21,228 bases of DNA from CAZLIC01 sp964559535. GTDB lineage: Bacteria; Pseudomonadota; Alphaproteobacteria; Rhodobacterales; Rhodobacteraceae. The stretch is from the NCBI GenBank assembly GCA_964559535.1, contig CAZLIC010000078.1, positions 1 through 21,228 of the forward strand, written 5' to 3'. The notes below the pieces were generated by a model. That model did no database searches, was not told the DNA's origin, and worked only from the letters and a program-made list of their open reading frames with translations. Positions 7,465-15,238 of the stretch are shown here, in pieces. Both the position numbers and the translations under genes were made by a program. How positions within the stretch are numbered: the stretch's first letter is position 1; each line of letters begins with the position of its first letter.

Positions 7465-8339
7465 TCGACCGTCTGCGCGCCATGTTTGAGATCGGGCGGC
7501 ATCCGCTGGCGTTCGAGGCGGCCGAAACTCTGCCCGGCGGCCCTGGGTGGGCGCTGGATCGCCTGCGGTTCCGAACCGAAGCGGACGACGCGGTGCGCGG
7601 GTTCCTGTGCCGCCCGATGGCCGAAACACCGGTGCCCGCGGTGTTGGCAATCCATGCCCACGGCAACCGCTACGACATCGGCGCAGACGAGCTGATGCAG
7701 GGCCGCCCGGCCCTGGCGGGGCCTTTGGGCCCGGAACTCGCGGCGCGCGGTATTGCGTCCATGTGTCTGGACATGCCGTGCTTCGGCGAGAGGGCGGGGA
7801 TGAGCGAGAGTGCGGCGGCCAAGGCCGCGCTGTGGCGGGGGCGGTCACTGGCCGGACAGATGGTGGGGGAATGCCACGCGGCGCTGGGCTGGCTGGCGGC
7901 GCAGCCCTGGGTGGCGCCGGGCCGGTTGGGCGTGTTCGGCATCTCGATGGGGGCGACGCTGGGCTATTGGCTGGCGGCGGTGGACGGGCGGGTGCGGGCC
8001 TTGGCGCAGGAATGCTGCCTGGCCGATTTTGCCGCGCTGATCGAGACGGGGGCGCATGACCTGCACGGCATCTATCTGACGGTGCCGGGGCTCTTGGATG
8101 TGGCGGGCAACGGGCAGATTGCCGGGATGGTGGCACCGCGCCCGCAGTTCATTGGTCTTGGCGACCTGGATACGCTGACGCCGCCCGGCGCCATGGCGGT
8201 GGCGCTGGAACAGGTGCAGGCGGCCTATGCGGCGGCAGGCGGCCGGTTGGTCATCCACCGCGAAGCCGCGCATGGCCATGTCGAGACCCCGGCGATGCGG
8301 GCGGCGATGCTGGACTTCATGACCGCGGCGCTGGCCTGA
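7461..8339 (+). CDS. Alpha/beta-hydrolase (dienelactone hydrolase / acetyl-esterase-like)
   Basis: A 292-residue cytoplasmic alpha/beta-hydrolase with no signal peptide. The nucleophile elbow is GISMG (160-164, Ser162). The acid is probably Asp235 or Asp237 in GLGDLDTLTPP, and the base His273 (or His271) in EAAHGHVETP. VLAIHAHGNRYDIG near residue 62 is the oxyanion-side loop, and MCLDMPCFGERAG resembles acetyl-xylan-esterase-like members of the dienelactone hydrolase clan. The start codon overlaps the kduD stop, so the two are made together; a role in the same uronate pathway, for example removing acetyl or other ester groups from imported sugars or opening a lactone, is inferred from this linkage. 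The exact substrate is not readable from sequence. Its stop codon directly abuts the stop codon of the convergent ABC ATPase gene. Confidence 0.78.
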   Translation: MIDRLRAMFEIGRHPLAFEAAETLPGGPGWALDRLRFRTEADDAVRGFLCRPMAETPVPAVLAIHAHGNRYDIGADELMQGRPALAGPLGPELAARGIASMCLDMPCFGERAGMSESAAAKAALWRGRSLAGQMVGECHAALGWLAAQPWVAPGRLGVFGISMGATLGYWLAAVDGRVRALAQECCLADFAALIETGAHDLHGIYLTVPGLLDVAGNGQIAGMVAPRPQFIGLGDLDTLTPPGAMAVALEQVQAAYAAAGGRLVIHREAAHGHVETPAMRAAMLDFMTAALA

Positions 8340-9383
8340 TCAGCCGATCCGCAATCCCTGCGCATCGAAGGCATGCACCTGCGCCGGGTCGAAGCCCAGC
8401 GCGATGGTATCTCCGCGCTTCAGCCCCGGCTGGCCCGGCAGCACCGCCAGCACGCGGGCCTCGCCCGAAAGCGTGCCATGCACCACGCTTTCCGACCCCA
8501 GCGCCTCGACCAGCTCCACCTGCAGCGTCAGCGGCCCGTCGCCCTGCAATATCAGGTGCTGCGGGCGCAGGCCCAGGGTCAGCGGGCCGTCGGGCAGCGG
8601 CAACGCAACCTCCGGCCCCCCCTCGATGCGCACCTGGCCCTGCGATGCCACCGCAGACCACAGGTTCATCCCCGGCGCCCCGATGAAGCCTGCCACGAAA
8701 AGGTTTGCGGGACGGTTGTAGAGGTTCAGCGGCGTGTCCACCTGCTCAATACGCCCGGCCCGCAGCACCACGATGCGGTCGGCCATCGTCATCGCCTCGA
8801 CCTGGTCGTGGGTGACATGGATCATCGTCGCCCCCAGCCGCCCGTGCAGCGCGCTGAGTTCGGCCCGCATCGACACGCGCAATTCGGCATCCAGGTTCGA
8901 CAGCGGCTCGTCCAGCAGAAAGGCCGTGGGCCGCCGCACGATGGCGCGGCCGATCGCCACCCGCTGCCGCTGGCCGCCCGACAGCTGGCCGGGGCGGCGG
9001 GCCAGAAGCGGCTCGATCTCCAGCATCCGCGCGGCCTCGGCAATGCGGGCGTCGATCTCGGCGCGCGGCATGCGGGTGTTTTCCAGGCCAAAGGCCATGT
9101 TCGCCCGCACCGTCATGTGCGGGTACAGCGCATAACTCTGGAACACCATCGCGAGGCCGCGGTCGGCCGCCCCCCTGGCGGTCACATCCGCCCCGTCAAT
9201 CTCGATCCGGCCACCGGTGGGCCGGTCCAGCCCCGCGATCATGCGCAGAAGCGTGGACTTGCCGCAGCCCGAGGGGCCGACGAACACCGCCAGTTCGCCT
9301 TCCTCGATGGCCAGGTCGATGCCCTTCAGCACATCGACTGCGCCATAGCTTTTCCGGATGTCGTGCAGCGCGATGCGGCCCAT
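8340..9383 (-). CDS. Carbohydrate ABC transporter ATP-binding protein (MalK/UgpC type)
   Basis: The ATG at 9383 follows AGGAAA from the preceding stop region and gives 347 residues, normal for this class; the longer open frame upstream overlaps the permease gene. Walker A is GPSGCGKST (36-44), the Q-loop glutamine is residue 82, the signature LSGGQ (134-138), Walker B FLLDEP (155-160), and the switch histidine is 192. The C-terminal third is the TOBE/MalK regulatory domain (TLGLRPQHL and onwards). It powers import through the two permeases encoded just upstream in the transcript. It is the last gene of the minus-strand operon. MalK-type ATPases sometimes serve more than one importer, but the adjacency makes a dedicated role likely. 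Confidence 0.93.
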   Translation of the reverse strand: MGRIALHDIRKSYGAVDVLKGIDLAIEEGELAVFVGPSGCGKSTLLRMIAGLDRPTGGRIEIDGADVTARGAADRGLAMVFQSYALYPHMTVRANMAFGLENTRMPRAEIDARIAEAARMLEIEPLLARRPGQLSGGQRQRVAIGRAIVRRPTAFLLDEPLSNLDAELRVSMRAELSALHGRLGATMIHVTHDQVEAMTMADRIVVLRAGRIEQVDTPLNLYNRPANLFVAGFIGAPGMNLWSAVASQGQVRIEGGPEVALPLPDGPLTLGLRPQHLILQGDGPLTLQVELVEALGSESVVHGTLSGEARVLAVLPGQPGLKRGDTIALGFDPAQVHAFDAQGLRIG

Positions 9384-9391
9384 GGGGTTTC

Positions 9392-10429
9392 CTATTTCAG
9401 GCCCGACCCGGCGATGCCGGCGGTGATGAAGCGTTGCAGGAAGATGAAGACCAGCACGACCGGGATCATGGTGATCACCGTCATGGCCAGCAGATAGTGC
9501 CACTGCACGTTCAGCTCGCCCGCATAGGCGTTGAGCCCCACCTGCAGCGTATAGACCTCGGCCCGCGACAGCACGATCAGCGGCCAGAGGAAATCGTTCC
9601 AGCGCCACACAACCGAAAAGATCGCCAGCACCGCCAGCGCCGGCGCGGTCAGCGGCAGCACGATGCGCCAGTAGATCTGCCATTCGGATGCATGGTCCAT
9701 CCGCGCGGCTTCCAGCAGTTCGTCGGGGATGGTCAGCATGTACTGCCGCAACAGGAACACGCCCGTCGGCGTGGCGACCGTGGGCAGGATCACCCCCCAC
9801 AGCGTGTTCATCAGCCCCGCCGCCGAGACGATCGAATAAAGCGGCACCAGGATCACCGACAGCGGGATCATCAGCGTTGCGATGATCAGCACCACCACGG
9901 CGCTGCGACCACGGAATTCGTACTTCGACAGGGCAAAGGCCGCCATCGAGTTGGTCAGCAGGGTGATCAGCGTGGCCGCCACCGTCACGAACACCGAGTT
10001 CATCGTGTAGCGCAGGAAGTCGAAGCGCAGGAACGGGTCAAGGTAGTTGCCCCAGGCCAAGCCAATGCTGCGGGCGGGTTCGCGGTCGGTGATCTTGACC
10101 TTGACGACCTCGCCGGGGTTCGTCGGGTCCACCATCTGCGCCACTGTGCCCACCCGGCGCACCTCGGCCAGTGTGCGGGCGCCCGTCGCGTCGGTCACCA
10201 CGAACAGCGGCAGGGGCTTGTCATAGCCTTCGACCACCGCCGTCTGCGCCGTGTAGGGCAGGAAGGTGGGCGGGTATTCCGCCAGCCCGGCGGGCGACTT
10301 GAACGACGACAGCACCAGCCACAGCGCCGGGCCGAACATCACCACTACACCCGCGCCCAGCCACAGGAAGGTGACGATGTCGGTCCAGTGCCAGCCCTTG
10401 CCGCCGCGGCGGCCAAGAAGAAAGGTCAT
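9392..10429 (-). CDS. Carbohydrate ABC transporter permease (MalG/UgpE type) with an enlarged first periplasmic loop
   Basis: The ATG at 10429 overlaps the stop of the upstream permease (ATGA) and gives 345 residues. The EAA loop that docks onto the ATPase is at about 240-260 (EAARMDHASEWQIYWRIVLPL), which assigns the protein to the CUT1 MalG side. Six hydrophobic spans can be placed, the first at about 20-42 and the second at about 141-163. The stretch between them (43-140) is hydrophilic and roughly 60 residues longer than usual for MalG-type permeases. It contains YTAQTAVVEGYDKPLPLF, DATGARTLAEVRRVG and DPTNPGEVVKVKI. The extra loop may form a small periplasmic domain facing the binding protein. 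The gene ends eight bases before the ATPase gene. Confidence 0.92.
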   Translation of the reverse strand: MTFLLGRRGGKGWHWTDIVTFLWLGAGVVVMFGPALWLVLSSFKSPAGLAEYPPTFLPYTAQTAVVEGYDKPLPLFVVTDATGARTLAEVRRVGTVAQMVDPTNPGEVVKVKITDREPARSIGLAWGNYLDPFLRFDFLRYTMNSVFVTVAATLITLLTNSMAAFALSKYEFRGRSAVVVLIIATLMIPLSVILVPLYSIVSAAGLMNTLWGVILPTVATPTGVFLLRQYMLTIPDELLEAARMDHASEWQIYWRIVLPLTAPALAVLAIFSVVWRWNDFLWPLIVLSRAEVYTLQVGLNAYAGELNVQWHYLLAMTVITMIPVVLVFIFLQRFITAGIAGSGLK

Positions 10430-11421
10430 TTCAGCTTCCCCCGCTTCTCGTTCCGCTTGCCCAGCGCCAGTTGCACCAGCGTCAGCACGATCAGCACGCC
10501 GCCCATCAGGATGGATGCTGCCGCCGCCAGGCCGGGGTTCTTCAAGAGCGAGGCAAAACCCACCTCGTAGATGTATTGCGTCAGGAACAGCGTGGCCGTG
10601 CCCGGTCCGCCGCCGGTCAGCACGAAGGCCTCGTCGAACACCTGAACGGCGCGGATCAGTGCCAGCACGATGACCACCAGCATGTTGGGCATCAGAAGCG
10701 GCAGGGTGATGCGCCAGAACACGCGGCCGGGGGGGGTGCCGTCCATTTCGGCGGCCTCGTACAGGTCGCGAGGTATGGCCTGCAGGCCCGCCAGCAGGAT
10801 CAGCGCAAAGAACCCCAGATGCGCCCAGATGGTGACGCCCACTGCCGACAGGAACGCCCAGTTCCGCTCCAGCAGCCAGTTGACCGGTGTCAGTCCGATG
10901 GATTCGATCCCGGCGTTCAGCACGCCGTTGCGATCCAGGATCCAGCGCCAGATCAGCCCCACCACCACCGGCGACAAGAGCACCGGGAAGAAGAACACAG
11001 CCCGCCAGAAGCTGCGCGCGCGCAGTTCGCGGTTCAGGATCAGCGCGGTGATGGTGGCGGTGACGATCAGCAACGCCACCTGCACCACCACGAACATCGC
11101 GGTGTTGCGCAGGGCAATCCAGAACTGGTCCTCGGCACAGGTGCCGATGTCGGCATAGTTCTCGCAGGTCAGAAGGCGGGCGTACTGCGCGCCGCCCACG
11201 AACGTCCTGTCCGCCAGGAACAGCGCGCCACCGGTGGTCATGGAGTAGGCGATGTTCAGGACCAGCGGAAACAGCACGAAGATGCCGAACACCGCCATGT
11301 TGGGCAGCAGGAAGAAAGCGACCATGCCGCCCTGCCCGGTCAGCCGCTGCCACAGGCGCAAGGGAGGGTCAAGCAGCCCGGCAAGCCAGCCGAGGGGGGC
11401 CGTGACAACGGCCCCCGCCAT
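10426..11421 (-). CDS. Carbohydrate ABC transporter permease (MalF/UgpA type)
   Basis: This 331-residue inner-membrane protein has about six transmembrane spans and the EAA loop at 222-242 (EAAEMDGTPPGRVFWRITLPL). It is the MalF/UgpA-side partner of the permease encoded next, with which it shares an ATGA overlap. The start is uncertain. ATG at 11421 is chosen, but a GTG at 11439, only four bases after the binding-protein stop, would add six residues (VETLKT), and neither has a clear ribosome-binding site. The further upstream open frame is arginine/serine-rich and overlaps the binding-protein gene, so it is rejected. The segment CENYADIGTCAEDQFWIALRN in the first periplasmic loop has two cysteines that could form a disulfide. 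Confidence 0.9.
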   Translation of the reverse strand: MAGAVVTAPLGWLAGLLDPPLRLWQRLTGQGGMVAFFLLPNMAVFGIFVLFPLVLNIAYSMTTGGALFLADRTFVGGAQYARLLTCENYADIGTCAEDQFWIALRNTAMFVVVQVALLIVTATITALILNRELRARSFWRAVFFFPVLLSPVVVGLIWRWILDRNGVLNAGIESIGLTPVNWLLERNWAFLSAVGVTIWAHLGFFALILLAGLQAIPRDLYEAAEMDGTPPGRVFWRITLPLLMPNMLVVIVLALIRAVQVFDEAFVLTGGGPGTATLFLTQYIYEVGFASLLKNPGLAAAASILMGGVLIVLTLVQLALGKRNEKRGKLK

Positions 11422-11443
11422 GGTTTTCAGGGTTTCCACCGCC

Positions 11444-12703
11444 CTACTTCGCCGCCGCGACCTGCTCGGCGATGTCCGAGTCGATCTTGGCAAAGGCCTC
11501 GTCCAGCGACATCTCGCCTGCCATCACCTGGCTGATGCGGTTGGCCATCGCCCCGTAATAGGCGCTGGCCCACTTCCACGACGGCAGCGCCGCCGCCGCG
11601 GGCACGATCTCGCCCGCCGCCGCCACGAACTTGTCCAGCGCCGGACCCACGTTCTTGTCCTCGGTCTGCCAGTTCAGGCCGCCCTTGGCCACAACGCCCG
11701 CATGGGCAGGCAGGAACAGGGTGCGTTCCGAGAACTCTTTCACGATGTCCTCGCGCGCCATGAACTCCATGACCTTGGCGACCTCTTCGGGGTTCTTGGT
11801 GTACTTCACCGCCACCAGCGCCGCACCCCCCGCCAGGCCCGAGCAACCGGCGCTGCCGCAGGGCGACCCGATGGCCACCCAGTCGAAGCCGTCGCCGATC
11901 TTGGTCGAGAAGTTGGCGATCTGCCACGAGCCGGAATAGTAGAACGGGATGGCGGCGTTGATGAAGTCATCCGCCGCCGCGCGGTAGGTCGAGCCCGAGG
12001 CCGCAACCCAGGTGTCCTTCAGCATCTTGCCGTCGGCCACCCACTGCACCAGCTTGCCCGCGAATTCCTTCACGCCCGCATCCACCGGGGCGGGTTTGCC
12101 GTCCGCGCCGATGTAATTCGCGCCATAGCTGGCGTTCGGTCCGGAAATGCGGTGGCCTGACCGGTCAATGGCAAAGGCCGCCGCGGTGCCCTGGCTGGCC
12201 TGCACTTCGGCCGCGGCATTCACCCAGTCGTCCCAGGTGGCCCCGGCGCCCGGCATGGCCACGCCTGCCTGGTCGAACAGCGTCTTGTTGGCATAGCCGC
12301 CGGTCAGCGTCAGCTGCGTCATGAAGCCGGTGATGGCCTGGCTGCCGTCTTCGCGCATCCAGTCGGCATGGGTGCCGAAGTTCGCGCGCCAGTACTCGGC
12401 ATCCGACAGGTACGGCGTCAGGTCCAGCCAGTGCGGCGCCAGCGTCTTGATGTTGGTCACGCGCGCGATGTCGGGGCCTTCGTCGGCTTCCAGCTGGATC
12501 TGCAGCTGTTCCTGCACCACCTTGTAGGCGACCTCGTCCAGGATCACGTTGATACCGGGATTTTCCGCCATGAAGCGCGCGACGAGGTCTTTCATCACCT
12601 CGCCTTCGACGCCGTCGGAATACCACATGATCCGCACGTCGCCCGCCAGTGCCGTCGAGCCCATCAGCGCCATCAGCGCGGTTGCCGCAAAAGTCTTTCT
12701 CAT
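11444..12703 (-). CDS. Carbohydrate ABC transporter substrate-binding protein (family 1; SmoF-like by recollection)
   Basis: The ATG at 12703 is fixed by a very strong GGAGGAGG just upstream and gives 419 residues; the open frame extends nine codons further but would lack this signal. Residues 1-21 form a Sec signal peptide (MRKTFAATALMALMGSTALA), likely cut after ALA. The mature protein is a family 1 (SBP_bac_1) binding protein: IMWYSDGVEGEVMKDLVARF, EADEGPDIARVTN, LTPYLSDAEYW, DRSGHRISGPNASYG and FYYSGSWQIANF. It delivers the substrate to the following two permeases. Several of these blocks resemble, as I remember it, SmoF, the sulfoquinovosyl-glycerol-binding protein of the sulfo-SMO pathway; this has not been checked by alignment. 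Two cysteines in GSPCGSAGCSG may form a disulfide. A general oligosaccharide or uronate ligand is the alternative. Confidence 0.9.
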   Translation of the reverse strand: MRKTFAATALMALMGSTALAGDVRIMWYSDGVEGEVMKDLVARFMAENPGINVILDEVAYKVVQEQLQIQLEADEGPDIARVTNIKTLAPHWLDLTPYLSDAEYWRANFGTHADWMREDGSQAITGFMTQLTLTGGYANKTLFDQAGVAMPGAGATWDDWVNAAAEVQASQGTAAAFAIDRSGHRISGPNASYGANYIGADGKPAPVDAGVKEFAGKLVQWVADGKMLKDTWVAASGSTYRAAADDFINAAIPFYYSGSWQIANFSTKIGDGFDWVAIGSPCGSAGCSGLAGGAALVAVKYTKNPEEVAKVMEFMAREDIVKEFSERTLFLPAHAGVVAKGGLNWQTEDKNVGPALDKFVAAAGEIVPAAAALPSWKWASAYYGAMANRISQVMAGEMSLDEAFAKIDSDIAEQVAAAK

Positions 12704-12708
12704 CGTTT

Positions 12709-12716
12709 CCTCCTCC
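12709..12716 (-). promoter_or_regulatory. Strong Shine-Dalgarno of the binding-protein gene
   Basis: Read on the minus strand, GGAGGAGG stands five bases before the ATG at 12703. It is the best ribosome-binding site in the operon and follows a 51-base gap, while most neighbouring genes overlap or nearly touch. This fits the usual need for far more binding protein than membrane components, and it decides the start codon. Confidence 0.75.
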
Positions 12717-12754
12717 ACTGTTCTTGTCATGTCCGGGGTACCGCCCGGATCGGA

Positions 12755-15238
12755 TCAGATGCGCCCGGCCTCCTCTGCCGCGCGCCACGTTGCGTGTCCT
12801 GCGACCGTCCAGTCCCCGGGCACCAGCCTGCGCCCCTCGGCCTGGACCGTGCCGTCGGGGTGGAACGTCACCCTTCCGTAGTCAGGGTCTTCAACCGAGA
12901 GGATAGCGCGCGGATCGTCGCCGGTCAGCGCCAATCCGGCAAAACGCGCGACAAATCGGTCCAGCATCCCGGCTGTTCCCAAGCGCAAGAGCCACCACCC
13001 CCGCCGCCCGTCCAACCGCAGCTCGCACCCCGTGGTCGGGCCATCCCGCACCAGGCCCAACGGCCCCGACGTGCGGATCAGCATGGCACCCTGCCCCGAC
13101 CGCGCGGCAGCGGTGTCGCCCGCAAGGTGAACCTCGTCGAACACCGGGGCGGGAAACCAGGCGTGGGTGAAATCGGGCTGCTCGGGCTGGCCGTCAAAGA
13201 ACAGCACCGCCAGCCCGCGGTACTGCTGGCAGCGCGGCACGCTGGCAGACCCGCCCCAGTACGACGGGCGGCCATAGCCCGAATGGATCACCTCGCCCGG
13301 ATGGTTCACCCAAACCTGCGCATCCGGGTTGCGGCCGATGCGGGCGTGCACCAGCGTTTCCTGATAGCCCCAGTCGAACCAGCGGTAGGCCCCGGCCGAG
13401 CCCATGGCCCAGTCTGCCGTCTTGGCGTGGTACAGCGCGGCAAACCGCCCCTGCCCCTGCGCAAAGGCCCATTCCTGTTCGCCCGCTTTCAGGCTGGCGA
13501 CGTCCAACAACGCGGCGTCAATTGTCAGACCGTGGTCGCGGATGGCCAGCGCCAGCCCCGGGAGCGCGTGGAACCGCGCGCCGAAGGCGCCGGTGCCGAA
13601 ACACAGCCGGGTGATGGCCGACAACTCCAGCGTCCGCCCGGCCCGCAGCGTGTGCTCATAGCTGCGCCCCTGCGCCGCCGTCAGCACGCCGTGATGCGCC
13701 GATCGCGCAACGTGCAGCAGAAGCCGCCCGATGGCCGCCTGCGCCTTGGCCCGCACATCGGCATCGGGGGCCAGGGCATACAACGCCGTCAGCCCCTTCA
13801 GGTCGATGGGGAAGTAGGGGGCCGAGTTGAACTCGGCCATTTCCCATTCGGCGAAATGGTCCAGCCACGCCCGCACCCGCGCCAGCCCCACCGCCGCCTG
13901 ATCCACCCCCTTGCGGCCCGACCGAGCGAAGGTGGCCTCAGGCAGCAAAGTGCCCGCCAGATAGGCCGCCGTATGGAACAAGAGCGCGTGGTTCTCGCTG
14001 AAATACCACTGCACATCGTTGCCGGGTTCATCCATCCAGTAGCGGTAGCCCAGGATCGCCCGGTCCACCCGCGCGCGCAGGTCGTCCGCCATCAGGTGCC
14101 CGAACCGCGTCCGGCCCCAAAGCAGCGGCACCAGCGCGAAGTCGGCGCAATCCCAGCAATCCTCGATGGTGGGCAGGGTGTCGGCGATCATCCGATCGGT
14201 GCGCGCGTCGCCCAGACCCAGCGACAGCCGGGCCAGCGCCGCCACCGTATCGGGTTCGGCCTTGTCGGCTACCCAGCGCAGCGCCTCGTCCACCCGGCCG
14301 GGCAACGTGGCGGGAACGGCGGCTTGCGCTGCCATGTCGCAGACCTCGACCCCGAAGGTGCGGCCTGCGGTGAAACCACCGGCCGACAGTGTCACCCGGA
14401 AGTGCCGGAAGTCGCCTGGCAAGTCGGCCACCTGCGCAAGGTCCAGTCGCTTGGCCCCTGCGGGCAAGGCAAGGGACGCCGACTGCGCCTGATGCGACAT
14501 GAAATCGCCCTCGACCTTCACCGTCACGGCGGCATCGCAGGGCAGGGGCTGCGGCAGGGTCAGCGCCACCACGCCGCCGGTATAGGCCGGGGCATCGAAG
14601 TGCATGGTGGCCAGCGCCGTTTGCACCGCTTGCGCCGCGGCAAGGTCGGCCACGGCAATTCCGGCCACGCCAGAGGGGCCGTCCAGCCAGTCCATCTGGA
14701 AATAGTAGCGGGCATCGCGTTCGGCCAGATCGTCGAAATCCACCTCGATCCGGTTGTCGCCGGCGGTCAGCTCAACGGCAAATTCCTGGCGCGTCTCGGC
14801 GTTGCGGCGGTAGGGCGCCATCCACCCGACGTCCGCCCCGTTCACCCGCAAGACCGCCCCGCCACAGGTGCGCAGCGCCAGCCGCGCCGTACCCGCCCGT
14901 TCGACCCGAACAGTGCAGGTCGCCGTGGTGGCAATGTGGGTGGCGCGGAACCAGAAGCCCGACAGATCCAGCCGGGGCGAGCCGAAGGGCAGCCAGACCC
15001 GGTCCTGCGCACCACCCGCGCCGATCTGCGGCCGCCTGCCGCGGCGTTCGGCGGCAAACTGCGTGCGGCAGGGGTATTCGTGCGGGATGATGTTCTTTTC
15101 CTTGGTCAGGAAGAAGAACGGGTCCATCTCGCCGGCCATCGGCTGGTCACGCACGTCGTAGCGGGTCGAGACTGTCTCGCCGTGCTGCCAGATCGTGATC
15201 GGCTGGCCCGGGACCAGCGGGTGCGACAGAAGGCTCAT
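12755..15238 (-). CDS. Uncharacterised 827-residue protein, candidate cytoplasmic polysaccharide lyase or glycoside hydrolase
   Basis: I do not recognise a named family. No signal peptide is visible (MSLLSHPLVPGQPITIW), so the protein should be cytoplasmic. The first 300 residues are beta-rich, with a carbohydrate-binding-like block (LRVNGADVGWMAPYRRNAE, TAGDNRIEVDF). Residues about 310-620 are helical repeats like an (alpha/alpha)-toroid, and about 620-827 are beta-rich again. Conserved-looking polar clusters are SENHALLFH (414-422), EFNSAPYFPIDL (469-480), QGRSYEH (523-529), HPGEVIHSGYGRPSYWGG (646-663). A sequence style of this kind (ENH...FH, EFNS..Y, GRxYE) recurs in uncharacterised bacterial proteins I remember. 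The fold order and the neighbours (GH88/105, kduI, importer) suggest a lyase that makes the unsaturated end cut by the GH88/105 enzyme; hydrolase or epimerase are alternatives. The start overlaps the kduI stop (ATGA). Confidence 0.7.
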   Translation of the reverse strand: MSLLSHPLVPGQPITIWQHGETVSTRYDVRDQPMAGEMDPFFFLTKEKNIIPHEYPCRTQFAAERRGRRPQIGAGGAQDRVWLPFGSPRLDLSGFWFRATHIATTATCTVRVERAGTARLALRTCGGAVLRVNGADVGWMAPYRRNAETRQEFAVELTAGDNRIEVDFDDLAERDARYYFQMDWLDGPSGVAGIAVADLAAAQAVQTALATMHFDAPAYTGGVVALTLPQPLPCDAAVTVKVEGDFMSHQAQSASLALPAGAKRLDLAQVADLPGDFRHFRVTLSAGGFTAGRTFGVEVCDMAAQAAVPATLPGRVDEALRWVADKAEPDTVAALARLSLGLGDARTDRMIADTLPTIEDCWDCADFALVPLLWGRTRFGHLMADDLRARVDRAILGYRYWMDEPGNDVQWYFSENHALLFHTAAYLAGTLLPEATFARSGRKGVDQAAVGLARVRAWLDHFAEWEMAEFNSAPYFPIDLKGLTALYALAPDADVRAKAQAAIGRLLLHVARSAHHGVLTAAQGRSYEHTLRAGRTLELSAITRLCFGTGAFGARFHALPGLALAIRDHGLTIDAALLDVASLKAGEQEWAFAQGQGRFAALYHAKTADWAMGSAGAYRWFDWGYQETLVHARIGRNPDAQVWVNHPGEVIHSGYGRPSYWGGSASVPRCQQYRGLAVLFFDGQPEQPDFTHAWFPAPVFDEVHLAGDTAAARSGQGAMLIRTSGPLGLVRDGPTTGCELRLDGRRGWWLLRLGTAGMLDRFVARFAGLALTGDDPRAILSVEDPDYGRVTFHPDGTVQAEGRRLVPGDWTVAGHATWRAAEEAGRI

